From: Aminobacter sp. HY435 | Lineage (GTDB): Bacteria; Pseudomonadota; Alphaproteobacteria; Rhizobiales; Rhizobiaceae | Assembly: GCF_027568395.1 (NCBI RefSeq) | Contig: NZ_JANKZL010000001.1 | Span: forward strand, 460,476-524,475 | Length of the DNA: 64,000 nucleotides | Direction: 5' to 3' | Shown here: positions 50,077 through 61,116 of the stretch, in pieces | Layout: the number at the start of each line of letters is the position of its first letter | Position numbering within the stretch: position 1 is the stretch's first letter | Made by a program: the position numbers and the translations under genes | Notes under the pieces: generated by a model | Told to the model about the DNA's origin: nothing | The model's input: the letters and a program-made list of their open reading frames with translations, nothing else | The model's database searches: none

Positions 50077-50790
50077 TCAGCGCCTGGAGAAATGCCACTC
50101 CACAAGCGAACGCATGTGCGGCATCAGCCCCTCGGGCAGGTCGTGCATGCCGCGGATGACGACCGGCCCCTCGATCTCTGGATCGGGATCCGTGGCAACG
50201 AAGGCGCGGATGCGCTCGGCAAGCTGATCCGCCGTTTCCGCCGCCCTGAAACAGCGCACGATGACCGTCCCGCTTTCGACCGACAGCGCATGGCAGCGCT
50301 GCTCGCGCTGCGCTTGGCCGAGGTCGAGCCCGGTCTCCTCGCGCACCTCGCGCCGCATGTTGTAGTCGAGGTCGACCTGCCCGTCGCGAAAGTCCTCGGG
50401 CTCGAACGAACCTGCCGCGAAATAGACCTTGCCGGCATTCGCCGTATGCGCGCCCATTCGGATCGCCACCAGCGCGTTGTCGCTGGAAATCAGCATCGCG
50501 TGCGCGAAGGCATGTTCGGCGCTGGTCACCGGCTTGAGCTTGCGCCACAGCATGAAGGTCGAAAACCGGATGGCGTGGCAGCGGCCGACGAGCCTGTTGT
50601 CGGCGTAGGCGAGTTCGGACAGCAGCACCACCGTTCCGTCGAACAGCGCCGGGCGCGCCGTCTTCTCCGCCGCCCAGTTGGCGGCGATCGCGTCGGCGTT
50701 GTCTCGTTCGAACGGATGCGGGGCGGGATCGAGCCGCACGTCCACCACGTCGACCGGCAAGATCACGTTGCGCGGAAGATCGAAGGCCAA
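50077..50790 (-). CDS. Nudix hydrolase
   Basis: A 237-residue protein with a Nudix box near residues 134-156 (GSFEPEDFRDGQ... REVREETGLDL), which coordinates divalent cations for hydrolysis of nucleoside diphosphate-linked compounds. The N-terminal 80 residues are outside the core fold, and the substrate cannot be read. The start is TTG at 50790 with GAGAG about 8 bases upstream; no in-frame ATG lies near. It starts 10 bases after the stop of the upstream nuclease/phosphatase gene, so the two are likely co-transcribed. Confidence 0.85.
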   Translation of the reverse strand: MAFDLPRNVILPVDVVDVRLDPAPHPFERDNADAIAANWAAEKTARPALFDGTVVLLSELAYADNRLVGRCHAIRFSTFMLWRKLKPVTSAEHAFAHAMLISSDNALVAIRMGAHTANAGKVYFAAGSFEPEDFRDGQVDLDYNMRREVREETGLDLGQAQREQRCHALSVESGTVIVRCFRAAETADQLAERIRAFVATDPDPEIEGPVVIRGMHDLPEGLMPHMRSLVEWHFSRR

Positions 50791-50800
50791 TGCAACACTC

Positions 50801-51910
50801 TCAGATGTCGAGGGAGACGGCGACGGGACAATGGTCCGAGGCCTTCGGACGATCCCAGCCGGCGCGCGGATAACGGTCGACCTCCTGCCCCGGCGGAAAA
50901 ATCGTCCGCCACGGCTGGCCGCGCCTGACGATGTCTGGCACGGCGGCAGCGTTGCCGCGCGCCAGCGCCGGCGACAGAAGGATATAGTCGAGCTGGCACA
51001 GATGCCGCTCCAGCGGGCCGCGCGTGTGATAGAGCGTCCAGCGCTCCATCTCGGGGCGTCGTTCGACGACGTTTACGGCAAAGCCGTCGTCCAGCAGCAC
51101 ATCGAGACACGAAACGCTCTCGTCGACGGGGGTGAAGCTGTAGCCCTTGTAGGCGTCGCCGCCGATCACGATGCGCTGGCGATAGTCATTGAGGTCGCCG
51201 CAGATCACCCAGCGCTTGTCGGCGGCATGATCCTTGCCGAACCGCTCCTCGATGATGTGCCTGATGGCCTTCGCCTCGGCAACGCGGATCGGCATCGTTG
51301 CATCGCGGCCGTTGAGGCCGTTGCGCGGCGACCCCATCGACTTCAAGTGCACCGAATAGATGGTCAGCGGCTTGCCGCCGACCTTGACGTCGATCTCCAG
51401 GCAGTCGCGCCTGAAGATGCGCTCGAACGGCTCCTGCCCAAGCGCCGCGAGCTCGGGCGTGTGCAGCCCGAATTGTTCGAAGGTCACATGCGCGTGGCTG
51501 GTCATGCGCACGAACTCGATCGGTTCGCCATCGGCGGTTTCCGAACGCATCATCACCGCCACGTCGATGCCGCGGCTGTCATTGCCCGAGGTGGTGTATT
51601 TCTGCTGGTAGCCCTGCCCCACCATCTTGAACAGATAGCCGTATTCGAACGCCTTCAGCGCCTCGATATTGTCGACTTCCTGCATGCAGATGATGTCGGC
51701 ACGGGTATCGGCGATGGCGAGCGCGGTCAGCTGGCGCATGTCGTCGGCGTGCGCAATGGCCCGCGCCCGCTCGAGCAGCTGGTATTCGGCCTCGCTGGCG
51801 ATCTCGAACAGGGCAAGTGTCCTGTCCTCGTTCAGCTGGTTACGGTAACCGGAATAGTCGAACCTGTTCATCAGGTTCTCGACATTGAAGGTGGCAAGGC
51901 GAAGCGACAT
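50801..51910 (-). CDS. Endonuclease/exonuclease/phosphatase family protein
   Basis: A 369-residue EEP-fold hydrolase. The catalytic motifs are in order: LATFNVENL at the N-terminus, IICMQEVDN near residue 72 with the metal-binding glutamate, VHLKSMG near 190, CGDLND near 242 and [10 protein letters not shown] at the C-terminus. The fold cleaves phosphodiester bonds in nucleic acids or lipids; the substrate is unknown here. The start at 51910 (MSLRLATF) fits the fold. ATGs at 51922 and 51931 are alternatives, and the AAGG nearby does not decide between them. Confidence 0.87.
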   Translation of the reverse strand: MSLRLATFNVENLMNRFDYSGYRNQLNEDRTLALFEIASEAEYQLLERARAIAHADDMRQLTALAIADTRADIICMQEVDNIEALKAFEYGYLFKMVGQGYQQKYTTSGNDSRGIDVAVMMRSETADGEPIEFVRMTSHAHVTFEQFGLHTPELAALGQEPFERIFRRDCLEIDVKVGGKPLTIYSVHLKSMGSPRNGLNGRDATMPIRVAEAKAIRHIIEERFGKDHAADKRWVICGDLNDYRQRIVIGGDAYKGYSFTPVDESVSCLDVLLDDGFAVNVVERRPEMERWTLYHTRGPLERHLCQLDYILLSPALARGNAAAVPDIVRRGQPWRTIFPPGQEVDRYPRAGWDRPKASDHCPVAVSLDI

Positions 51911-52064
51911 GGCTGCGAGCATTGCCTTCATACCGCGCCAAACACAAGCCCCGCCAAGTGCACCACCCGTTCATTGCGCGTTCAGGCTGCAAGGAGGAAA
52001 ATGTTCGTCTCCTTCGAAACCGTGGGGCGTGGGCCTTTGGGATTCATACTGCAGGAGACTTACA

Positions 52065-52574
52065 ATGAGACGCGAACTGTCAGTCCTTGTTCGTTCGGGG
52101 CTTGTCGCCGTCAGCATGGTGATCGGCCTCCCTTTGGTAGCGGCCGCATCGCCCGCCGGCATCATCCGGACGCCAGCCGCTTTGCCTGCATCGGTCGAGG
52201 CGCCGATCCAGGTCGACAACAGGCGCTGCGAATTTGTGCCCGGCTGCCGCAACTACCGTGACGGCTGGCGCCATGGCAATTGGCGCGGCGACCGCTGGCG
52301 CGACGATCGGCGCTGGCGCCATCGGCCCTACCGCCGCAATCATTGGAGCGGCACCGGCATCTACCTGAATTTCAGCATTCCGGCATATCGCTATTATGAA
52401 CCGCGCTACTACCAGCCGCGCTACTATCAGCCGCGCCGGGTCTATCGACCGGGTAGGCTCTCATCGGCGCATGTTCAATGGTGCTACGACCGCTACCGCT
52501 CCTATCGGGCCTGGGACAATACCTTCCAGCCCTACAACGGCCCAAGACGCCAGTGCTGGTCGCCCTACGGCTGA
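52065..52574 (+). CDS. BA14K-family-like secreted protein
   Basis: A 169-residue protein with a signal peptide ([20 protein letters not shown]) and an Arg/Trp/Tyr-rich middle ([20 protein letters not shown]). A C-terminal BA14K-type block follows, [20 protein letters not shown] with a final QCWSPYG. BA14K was described as an immunoreactive, lectin-like protein in Brucella. The rhizobial relatives are secreted, with unknown roles. The start at 52065 has AGGAG eight bases upstream. There are three short repeats of [16 protein letters not shown] near residue 110. A strong hairpin follows the stop. Confidence 0.85.
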   Translation: MRRELSVLVRSGLVAVSMVIGLPLVAAASPAGIIRTPAALPASVEAPIQVDNRRCEFVPGCRNYRDGWRHGNWRGDRWRDDRRWRHRPYRRNHWSGTGIYLNFSIPAYRYYEPRYYQPRYYQPRRVYRPGRLSSAHVQWCYDRYRSYRAWDNTFQPYNGPRRQCWSPYG

Positions 52575-52582
52575 CGCACAAC

Positions 52583-52611
52583 TGCCATGCCGCCTCCCCG
52601 GCGGCATGGCA
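52583..52611 (+). terminator. Hairpin after the BA14K-like gene
   Basis: TGCCATGCCGCC, loop TCCCC and GGCGGCATGGCA form a perfect 12-bp stem eight bases after the stop. There is no T-run. It probably ends or protects the transcript. Confidence 0.55.
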
Positions 52612-52672
52612 TAACATGATATTTACAAGTCGCTTGTATGCGTTCGCTCGCCAGCCGCGACAGTGAAAGAAC

Positions 52673-52966
52673 ATGACCGACGACGCAGCCGCCATCGTAC
52701 AGCGAGAACACCGCAATCGGGTGCTCAAGGGCGCCTCGATACTGACCGGCGTCAAGAATTCGGAAATTGCCGTCACGATCCGCAACATGCACAGCGGCGG
52801 CGCCGAATTGCGAGTCAGCGCCGAGGCCCGCATCCCCGAACGTTTCCTGCTCTATGTGCCGGTCGACAGCATCGGCTATCGCGCGGTCGTACGATGGCGC
52901 AAGGCCGACCGCGTCGGCGTGCAGTTCGAGGGCACTGAACCCAAGCCTGCCTGGCACTACGGCTGA
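52673..52966 (+). CDS. PilZ domain protein
   Basis: A 97-residue single PilZ-like beta-barrel. The N-terminal REHRNRVLKGASI resembles the c-di-GMP-binding RxxxR motif, and NMHSGGAELRV resembles the D/NxSxxG motif with N at the first position. The partner or output is unknown. Such short PilZ proteins act as c-di-GMP-responsive adaptors, which is inference here. It ends just before a bidirectional terminator shared with ilvC. Confidence 0.85.
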   Translation: MTDDAAAIVQREHRNRVLKGASILTGVKNSEIAVTIRNMHSGGAELRVSAEARIPERFLLYVPVDSIGYRAVVRWRKADRVGVQFEGTEPKPAWHYG

Positions 52967-52980
52967 CGAGACAACGAGCC

Positions 52981-53020
52981 AAAGAAAAGGCCGGCGGATC
53001 GCTCCACCGGCCTCTTTTCT
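52981..53020. terminator. Bidirectional terminator between the PilZ gene and the ilvC repeats
   Basis: AGGCCGG and CCGGCCT arms flank a GGATCGCTCCA loop. TCTTTTCTT follows on the plus strand and TTTTCTTT on the minus strand, so the hairpin can end both the PilZ transcript and the ilvC transcript after it has crossed the tandem repeats. Confidence 0.75.
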
Positions 53021-53043
53021 TCGCGACGTCAGCCGCGGGCTTC

Positions 53044-54954
<1,911 letters not shown>

Positions 54955-54978
54955 CCGGCAGGTTCCAACACCGAAATC

Positions 54979-55003
54979 GCCGTACCGTACGTTACGGTTC
55001 GGC
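54979..55003. promoter_or_regulatory. Operator-like palindrome upstream of the TetR gene
   Basis: GCCG-T-ACCGTA-CGT-TACGGT-T-CGGC is a near-perfect 25-bp inverted repeat with a 15-bp perfect core (ACCGTACGTTACGGT). It lies 25 bases before the TetR start and downstream of the monooxygenase stop, the usual place for an autoregulatory TetR operator. Confidence 0.6.
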
Positions 55004-55151
55004 TTATGCCGCAATCCTGGGCGCTCCGCAAGCACTTGCCTGGGTTTATTTGCAGCGCGCATCGACGCGAGCTGGACGGTTGCGATCATGCCGCCGGCTC
55101 GGCAGCCCGGACGCTTCCCGATCTTCACGCCGACAAGCGCCCGACGCGTGC

Positions 55152-56414
55152 TCAAGCGAGGACATTGGCGCCGATCTCCGCTTCCAGCTTCGACCAGTCT
55201 GTTTCCCTGAGCCCCGCCGGTCCGAACGGGTCGATCAGCGTACCCGCGACGATCGAAGCGAGAAGCTGCGGAGCAGGCGGAATCTTCGCCACGCTCGCCA
55301 CAAGTCCGTCGCGCAGAAAGGGAAAAGCCAGGGAATCCGACTGATAGAACGGCGTGAAGGCGGAGGAAAGCATCTGGAACAGCCTGACATGCCAGCGCCG
55401 GGCGCGAACATAGGCATCGAGCGCGTCTTCAACGTCGCTGCCCCGCCGCAGGGCATATGCAAGCGCGGCCGCATCGAGCAGCGCCATGTTGGCGCCCTGC
55501 CCCAGTTGCGGGCTGGTCGAATGCGCTGCGTCGCCGATGATGGCGAGCCGCCGCGCCGCCGGCTTCGCCAGCGTCTGGTGGCCGTAGCGCGCGAGCGTCA
55601 GCTGGTCGAAATCCGCGATCTGGTCGAGATAGGCGCGGCATGCGGGCCAAAGTTCCGCCACGCGCGCCTTCCAGGCGTCCAGGCCTGCTGCCTGAACCTG
55701 GGCCACATGCGCGGGCTTGAGGCTCCAGAAGAATGCCGCCATGTTTCGCCCGTTCGTTTCGGCCCGCCCGATCGGCAGCACGCCGACCATGACGCTGGCG
55801 CGGCTGTAGCGCTGCGTGAGCGCATGCTCGTCGAACCCGGCACCACGCCAGTCGAGCGAGGCCCAGAACGCGCCATAGGCAAGTGGCATCGGCCTGCCGC
55901 CCAACCCGGCATTCTGGCGAAGCCTGGAACGCGCGCCGCTTGCGTCGATGACCAGGTCGAATGGCCCCATGGAACGCCCGCTGGCGTCGGCCAGCATCAC
56001 GTGCTCGCCGATATCCGCCATCTCGAGTTCGGCGCCGGTGACGATCTCGATGCCCTCGCGCAAGGCTGCTCGATAAAGAACGCCGAACAGGGCAGCCCGA
56101 TGGACGGCAACACCGAAGCGGCCTCCCGGCCGCGCATCGTAGCGAACGTCGAGCACCGTGCGCCCGCTTCGCGCATCGGCGCCGTAGAGCCGGTCGATCC
56201 GGCTGCCGAGTTCGCGGATGTCGCCAAGAAGTCCGAGGTTGTCGAGTACCGTAAGCCCTGTCGGCTGCAGGATCAGGCCCGACCCAAGCGGTTTTGGCAC
56301 CTCGAAGCGTTCGTAGACGGTGACCCGGTGGCCATCGCGCTTGAGATAGAGCGCAGCAGCAAGCCCGGCAGGTCCCGCGCCGGCGATTGCTATGTGAAGA
56401 CGTCTACCGGTCAT
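55152..56414 (-). CDS. FAD-dependent monooxygenase
   Basis: A 420-residue flavoprotein of the aromatic hydroxylase (PheA/TfdB/UbiH-like) family. The dinucleotide-binding GAGPAGLAAALYLKRDGH motif is at residues 10-27 and the second FAD motif IIGDAAHSTSPQLGQGANMAL lies near residue 290. A DG-type motif (DLVIDASGARSRLRQ) is in the middle. The substrate cannot be read. The start at 56414 (MTGRRLHIAIAGAG) lies inside a perfect 19-bp inverted repeat that covers the 5' region. It sits between the TetR gene and kup. Confidence 0.88.
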   Translation of the reverse strand: MTGRRLHIAIAGAGPAGLAAALYLKRDGHRVTVYERFEVPKPLGSGLILQPTGLTVLDNLGLLGDIRELGSRIDRLYGADARSGRTVLDVRYDARPGGRFGVAVHRAALFGVLYRAALREGIEIVTGAELEMADIGEHVMLADASGRSMGPFDLVIDASGARSRLRQNAGLGGRPMPLAYGAFWASLDWRGAGFDEHALTQRYSRASVMVGVLPIGRAETNGRNMAAFFWSLKPAHVAQVQAAGLDAWKARVAELWPACRAYLDQIADFDQLTLARYGHQTLAKPAARRLAIIGDAAHSTSPQLGQGANMALLDAAALAYALRRGSDVEDALDAYVRARRWHVRLFQMLSSAFTPFYQSDSLAFPFLRDGLVASVAKIPPAPQLLASIVAGTLIDPFGPAGLRETDWSKLEAEIGANVLA

Positions 56415-56456
56415 GTCCACCCCATTCGCGACAAGGTTCGCGAATGGGGTGGACAT
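56413..56456. promoter_or_regulatory. Perfect 19-bp inverted repeat at the monooxygenase start
   Basis: ATGTCCACCCCATTCGCGA (56413-56431) and TCGCGAATGGGGTGGACAT (56438-56456) are exact reverse complements six bases apart. In the minus-strand mRNA the 3' arm contains GGGGTGGAC and reaches into the start codon, so the hairpin could hide the ribosome site. It begins about 94 bases after the kup stop. Confidence 0.7.
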
Positions 56457-56549
56457 TGGCAATGCTTCAATTCGCCCTAGGCATGTCTGCGGAAAATCGT
56501 GGGGGATTTCCGCAACTACGCCGCGACGTCACAGGCGCGCCAGGGCCGT

Positions 56550-58469
56550 CTAGATCGAAACCTGCGTGCCGACCTCGACCACGCGCCCCGTCGGGATCTG
56601 GAAATATTCTGTCGCATCAGCCGCGGTGCGTGCGAGGCCGATGAACAGCCTGTCCTGCCACACCGGCATGCCCGAATTGGGCGATGCCTTCAGCGAGCGC
56701 CGCGACAGGAAGAACGACGTCGTCATGATGTCGAACTTCCAGCCCTGCTTGCGGCAGATGGCCAGCGCCTTGGGAATGTTCGGCTGCTCCATGTAGCCGA
56801 ATTTCAGCTTCACCCGCATGAACAGCTCGTTGACCTGCTCCATCTTCACCCGCTCGCTGTCGGGAACGATCGGCTGCTGCGCCGTCACCACGGACAGGAT
56901 GACGTTCTGTTCATGCAGCACCTTGTAGTGCTTGAGGCTGTGCATCAGCGCCGTCGGCGCGCTGTCGGGGTCGCTGGTCAGGAACACCGCTGTTCCCGGC
57001 ACCAGAGTGGGCTTTTTCTTGCTGAGATTCTCAGCCAGGAAATTCAGCGGAATCTCGTTCTTGCGCGTCTTGTCGAACAGATAGCGGCTGCCGCGAACCC
57101 AGGTCCACATGATCGTGACTATGAAGAAGGCCACCGCCAGCGACGCCCAGCCGCCCTCGAACACCTTGACGATGTTGGAGGCGAAGAAGCCGACGTCGAT
57201 CAGGCCGAAAATCAAGGTTGCCACCACGACGGCGACAACCCGCCAGCGCCAGATGCGCAGCATCACCACTGACAGCAGCAGCGTCGTGACCAGCATATTG
57301 CCGGTCACCGAGATGCCGTAGGCCGCAGCCAGCCTGCTCGATTCGCCAAAGCCGACGACCAGCAGCATGACCACCAGCGCGAGCAGCATGTTGACACGCG
57401 GCATGTAGATCTGGCCCAGCGTCGTCTCCGAGGTATGCTGGATCACCAGCCGCGGCAGCATGTTGAGCTGCACAGCCTGGCGCGTCAGGGAATAGGCGCC
57501 GGTAATCACCGCCTGGCTGGCAATGACGGTCGCGGCGGTCGCCAGCACCACCATCGGCACCAGCATCCAGCCTTCGTTCATCTCGAAGAACGGGTGGCCG
57601 ACGACACCGCCGTGGGCAAGCACGAACGCGCCTTGGCCGACATAGTTGAGCAGCAGGCAAGGAAAGACGATGCACAGCCAGGCAAGAACGATCGGCCGGC
57701 GGCCGAAATGGCCAAGATCGGCGTAGAGCGCTTCAGCACCGGTGACCGCGAGGAAGATGGCGCCGATGGTGACGAACGACACCTCCGGCTGATTGGTCAG
57801 GAACTCCACGATGTAGATCGGGTTCACCGCCAACAGAATTTCCGGATCATCGGCAATGTGCATGATGCCGGAATAGCCAATCGCCAGGAACCAGACCAGG
57901 GTCACCGGCCCGAAGACGATCGCCACGCCTCCGCTGCCGAAGCGCTGCACCGAAAACAGTGCTGCCAGGATCACCAGCGTCAACGGCACGACGTAGGGTT
58001 CGAAGGCCGGCGTCACCACTTTCATGCCTTCGACAGCAGAAAGCACCGAAATCGCGGGCGTGATGACCGCGTCGCCGTAGAACAGAGATGCGCCAACCAT
58101 GCCAAGCGCCAGAATGATGCCCGAGCGCTTGGGCAGGCTGCGCCGAGCCAGCGCCATCAGCGACAGCGTGCCGCCCTCGCCGCGATTATGCGCCCGAAGC
58201 ACGAACATCACGTACTTGATGGTCACGATGATCGTCAGCGCCCAGATGATGAGCGACAGCACGCCGAGGATGTCTTCGCGCGATGCCACCTCTCCGCCGG
58301 ACGACGCCGCGACAAGCGCTTCGCGAAAGGCATAGATCGGGCTGGTGCCGATGTCGCCGAAGACGACACCGAGGGCGCCGATGACGAGAATCCTGATATC
58401 GTGCGAATGGCCGTCCGTTTGGACCGCCTGCCCGCTCGTCCCAGCTTTACCAGCGCCGGCATCGGCCAT
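56550..58469 (-). CDS. kup: Kup system potassium uptake protein
   Basis: A 639-residue K+/H+ symporter with about 12 membrane helices in the first 450 residues and a cytoplasmic C-terminal domain. The family start [25 protein letters not shown] is near residues 29-53 and [12 protein letters not shown] near 97. A second family segment, [20 protein letters not shown], lies near residue 125. It imports potassium at low pH or under osmotic stress. It is monocistronic or leads into the monooxygenase gene. Confidence 0.95.
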   Translation of the reverse strand: MADAGAGKAGTSGQAVQTDGHSHDIRILVIGALGVVFGDIGTSPIYAFREALVAASSGGEVASREDILGVLSLIIWALTIIVTIKYVMFVLRAHNRGEGGTLSLMALARRSLPKRSGIILALGMVGASLFYGDAVITPAISVLSAVEGMKVVTPAFEPYVVPLTLVILAALFSVQRFGSGGVAIVFGPVTLVWFLAIGYSGIMHIADDPEILLAVNPIYIVEFLTNQPEVSFVTIGAIFLAVTGAEALYADLGHFGRRPIVLAWLCIVFPCLLLNYVGQGAFVLAHGGVVGHPFFEMNEGWMLVPMVVLATAATVIASQAVITGAYSLTRQAVQLNMLPRLVIQHTSETTLGQIYMPRVNMLLALVVMLLVVGFGESSRLAAAYGISVTGNMLVTTLLLSVVMLRIWRWRVVAVVVATLIFGLIDVGFFASNIVKVFEGGWASLAVAFFIVTIMWTWVRGSRYLFDKTRKNEIPLNFLAENLSKKKPTLVPGTAVFLTSDPDSAPTALMHSLKHYKVLHEQNVILSVVTAQQPIVPDSERVKMEQVNELFMRVKLKFGYMEQPNIPKALAICRKQGWKFDIMTTSFFLSRRSLKASPNSGMPVWQDRLFIGLARTAADATEYFQIPTGRVVEVGTQVSI

Positions 58470-58575
58470 TTACGACTCTCCATGAAGCCGCGGGGCTCTA
58501 CCCCTGCTGCAAGGCAAAAGCAACAGCCGTATCGGGATAGCTGAAGCGCAACCTATGCGAAATCGATAGTCGCCG

Positions 58576-59316
58576 TCACCACCCGCAGGCCTTCAGATAG
58601 CGCTTGATTGTAACGGGCATGCCGTATTCCAGCGCATCAGCCGTCAGGCCATGCCCGATCGACACTTCGGCCAGTTGCGGTACGGCGCGCATCAATTGCG
58701 GCAGGTTGTCGACGACGAGGTCATGCCCGGCATTTGCCGCAAGCCCCAGCGCCAATGCGGCGTCGGCGGTTTTAGCCAGCAATTCCAGTTCTTTGGCTGC
58801 CTTGTCCGGATTGTCGTGACAGGCCCCATAGGGACCGGTGAACAGCTCGATACGGTCAGCCCCGGTATCGCGGGCGGCACTCATGCTGCTCGGATCGGCG
58901 TCAGCGAACAGGGAGACCCGGAACCCGCCCTTCTTGAGCCGCGCGACCACCGGCTTGAGCAGGCTCATCTGGGCGGCGAAATCCCAGCCATGGTCGGACG
59001 TTGCCTGCGACGGATCGTCCGGAACCAGCGTGACCTGCTCGGGCTGGTGCTTTTCGACCAACTCAAGAAAATCCTCGCTGGGATAGCCCTCGATGTTGAA
59101 CTCGGCCTTAGGGAATTCGTCGTCGATCAGCGCCCGTATCTCCGGAACATCGGAAAAACGGATATGCCGCTGGTCGGGGCGCGGATGAATCGTCAGCCCG
59201 TGGGCGCCGGCGGCAAGTGCAATCCGGCCGAGCCCGGTGACGCTCGGCCATGGCAGATCGCGGCGGTTGCGCAGCATGGCAATTGCATTGACGTTCACGG
59301 ACAGCTTGGCGGGCAT
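58576..59316 (-). CDS. pdxJ: Pyridoxine 5'-phosphate synthase
   Basis: A 246-residue TIM-barrel enzyme that condenses 1-deoxy-D-xylulose 5-phosphate with 3-amino-2-oxopropyl phosphate to make PNP, the last step of de novo B6 synthesis. Conserved segments are [16 protein letters not shown] at the N-terminus, [11 protein letters not shown] near residue 41, [14 protein letters not shown] near 74 and [15 protein letters not shown] near 190. The usual length is kept. It is 106 bases upstream of kup on the same strand. Confidence 0.95.
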   Translation of the reverse strand: MPAKLSVNVNAIAMLRNRRDLPWPSVTGLGRIALAAGAHGLTIHPRPDQRHIRFSDVPEIRALIDDEFPKAEFNIEGYPSEDFLELVEKHQPEQVTLVPDDPSQATSDHGWDFAAQMSLLKPVVARLKKGGFRVSLFADADPSSMSAARDTGADRIELFTGPYGACHDNPDKAAKELELLAKTADAALALGLAANAGHDLVVDNLPQLMRAVPQLAEVSIGHGLTADALEYGMPVTIKRYLKACGW

Positions 59317-59575
59317 CGGAAACTCACGGCAAATCTCTGTAGCAATGCACCTATCACGGCTCTTGCCGGAACAGAGAGCCCTTTTATGTGTTCCAGGAGT
59401 GAGCGCGCCGTCATTGGCGCACCGAAATGAGGCCAGTCGGCTTGGCCGGCAAGCAGCGCGTGAGGAGAGCAGGTGAGTTCAATGGAGGCCCCGCCCGCCC
59501 TTCGGCGCATCGATCCAGCCGAGAACGAGACGCAAGCCGGGGAATGGCTGGGTGAATCCGATTGAAGCCTAGCCA

Positions 59576-60238
59576 TCAGCCCAATTGCTGCGTCACGCTC
59601 CGCAGAGCCCGCCGAAGATTGCGGAATTGCACCCTGGCCACGACTCTGAGAGGCGGTTGAAACTCGAAGCGAGACAGATGCGTCGCCCATATCGCATGGT
59701 CTCCGGACCATACGTCGTCGTGATCCCCATCAGGGGCAGGGACAATCTCGAACCGACGCCCCTTGTGCGCACGGCGAATGAGCGCCTCGATCTCCTTGAG
59801 ATGCTCGGAGGGGACGGATTTGCCCAACAAGAACAGCGTGGAACGGCCGCTTTGCAGCGCCTTTTGGGTTACCTTGCAGGAAAAATCGTGCCGCTGCTTC
59901 GCAACTGGGTAATGGACTGCGAGAAGTTCCTCGGTCATGCCGGGCGGAAACGCATGCTTGTGCGACGTGCCCAACAGGGCATTGCGAACAAATCCGTCGA
60001 CGACGACAAGATCGGGAAGTTCGAACACACCAGTGAAATCGCGCTTGAAATACTCGATCAGTGCCAAGCTGGGCGTGCCTTGCCAATCGAACACGCCGCC
60101 TCTGGCAACATACTGTCCAAAGCGATTTTCAATATGGAACTTGGTCCGGCAATCCGGACCAAGGCTTACCACCTGCTGGAATTGACCGTTCACCATCTGG
60201 CCGATCACAAATTTCCCGTAAGGGGCTGCCATTGCCAT
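59576..60238 (-). CDS. DUF1796 family putative cysteine peptidase
   Basis: A protein of about 220 residues. The segment VVSLGPDCRTKFHIENRF with GGVFDWQGTPSLALIEYF matches the DUF1796 family of putative papain-like cysteine peptidases, with the predicted nucleophile in GPDC. A histidine-bearing stretch follows further on. The start is unclear: ATGs at 60238, 60232 and 60196 are possible and none has a good ribosome site, while a longer frame would run into the divergent phosphatase gene. Base composition is somewhat lower in GC than its neighbours, hinting at a different history. The function is unknown. Confidence 0.65.
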   Translation of the reverse strand: MAMAAPYGKFVIGQMVNGQFQQVVSLGPDCRTKFHIENRFGQYVARGGVFDWQGTPSLALIEYFKRDFTGVFELPDLVVVDGFVRNALLGTSHKHAFPPGMTEELLAVHYPVAKQRHDFSCKVTQKALQSGRSTLFLLGKSVPSEHLKEIEALIRRAHKGRRFEIVPAPDGDHDDVWSGDHAIWATHLSRFEFQPPLRVVARVQFRNLRRALRSVTQQLG

Positions 60239-60290
60239 GGCATTGACCAATTTCGAGAAGCTGTTTGAAACATGAAAGGCAACTGACCTG

Positions 60291-61055
60291 GTGAATTTCC
60301 CACGCTTTGGCGCTCGAAACCAGCCCCAGAATCGCAATCGTCTTGAGCTCGACCTGACGGATGTCGTCGTCTACGCGATAGGCGACGTGCATGGCTGCCA
60401 CAGCGAACTGGTGTCGCTGGAACGCAAGATTGTCGCCGATGCGGCCGCACGGCCGGGACAAAAGCTGATCGTCATGCTGGGCGACTACATCAATCGCGGT
60501 CCCGACAGCGCCCGCGTGCTCGATCACCTGCTCGCCCCGCCGCCGGAGGGCTTCTATCGCATCTGTCTCTGCGGCAACCACGAGGTGCAGTTGCTCGACT
60601 ATCTTGACGGCAACTCGCCGCGCGACAACTGGCTCGGCGCAGGCGCCCGCACCACGCTGTTTTCCTATGGTGTCGACATCGAATACCTCAGGAGACTGTA
60701 TGGCGACGGCGACAGGCTGGACGCGCATATCCGCTCGGCCATTCCGCCTGAACATGTCGCCTTCATGCGCGGGCTGCCGATCATGGCCTTTTCCCGGCGC
60801 TTCGCATTCGTCCATGCCGGGATCAGGCCCGGCGTGCCCCTGCTTGAGCAGGACGACCTCGACCTGCTCTACATCCGCGAGCCGTTTTTCGAGGGCGCCG
60901 GCCGTCTCGACCGGTGGGTCGTGCACGGCCACACGCCGGTCGAAAGCCCGCTGATGCAGGGACGCCGCCTCGCCATCGACACCGGCGCCTACAAGACCGG
61001 CAGGCTCAGCGCGGTTCGCATCGCCGGCAAGGGCGGCAAGTTCCTGCAGTCGTAG
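60291..61055 (+). CDS. Calcineurin-like serine/threonine phosphoprotein phosphatase
   Basis: A 254-residue metallophosphatase with the full set of family motifs: GDVHG near residue 31, GDYINRGPDS near 64, GNHE near 94, HAGIRPG near 175 and GHTPVESP near 213. This resembles bacterial PrpA/PrpB-type and Ap4A-like phosphatases. It starts with GTG at 60291, with a weak ribosome site. It is divergent from the DUF1796 gene and convergent toward the ExoP-like gene, from which it is separated by a REP element. The substrate is not known. Confidence 0.88.
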   Translation: MNFPRFGARNQPQNRNRLELDLTDVVVYAIGDVHGCHSELVSLERKIVADAAARPGQKLIVMLGDYINRGPDSARVLDHLLAPPPEGFYRICLCGNHEVQLLDYLDGNSPRDNWLGAGARTTLFSYGVDIEYLRRLYGDGDRLDAHIRSAIPPEHVAFMRGLPIMAFSRRFAFVHAGIRPGVPLLEQDDLDLLYIREPFFEGAGRLDRWVVHGHTPVESPLMQGRRLAIDTGAYKTGRLSAVRIAGKGGKFLQS

Positions 61056-61068
61056 GCGCCCTCGCCTT

Positions 61069-61116
61069 CCAGGAAAAGCGTGAAGCGGTTTTCCGTTCGA
61101 AATTGCGGCAAAACGC
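61069..61116. repeat. Dispersed palindromic repeat (REP-like)
   Basis: GGAAAAGCGTGAAGCGGTTTTCC is an imperfect palindrome followed by GAAATTGCGGCAAAACGC. This is a recognisable rhizobial intergenic repeat style. It fills the space between the convergent phosphatase and ExoP-like genes and may serve as their shared transcript end. Confidence 0.6.
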
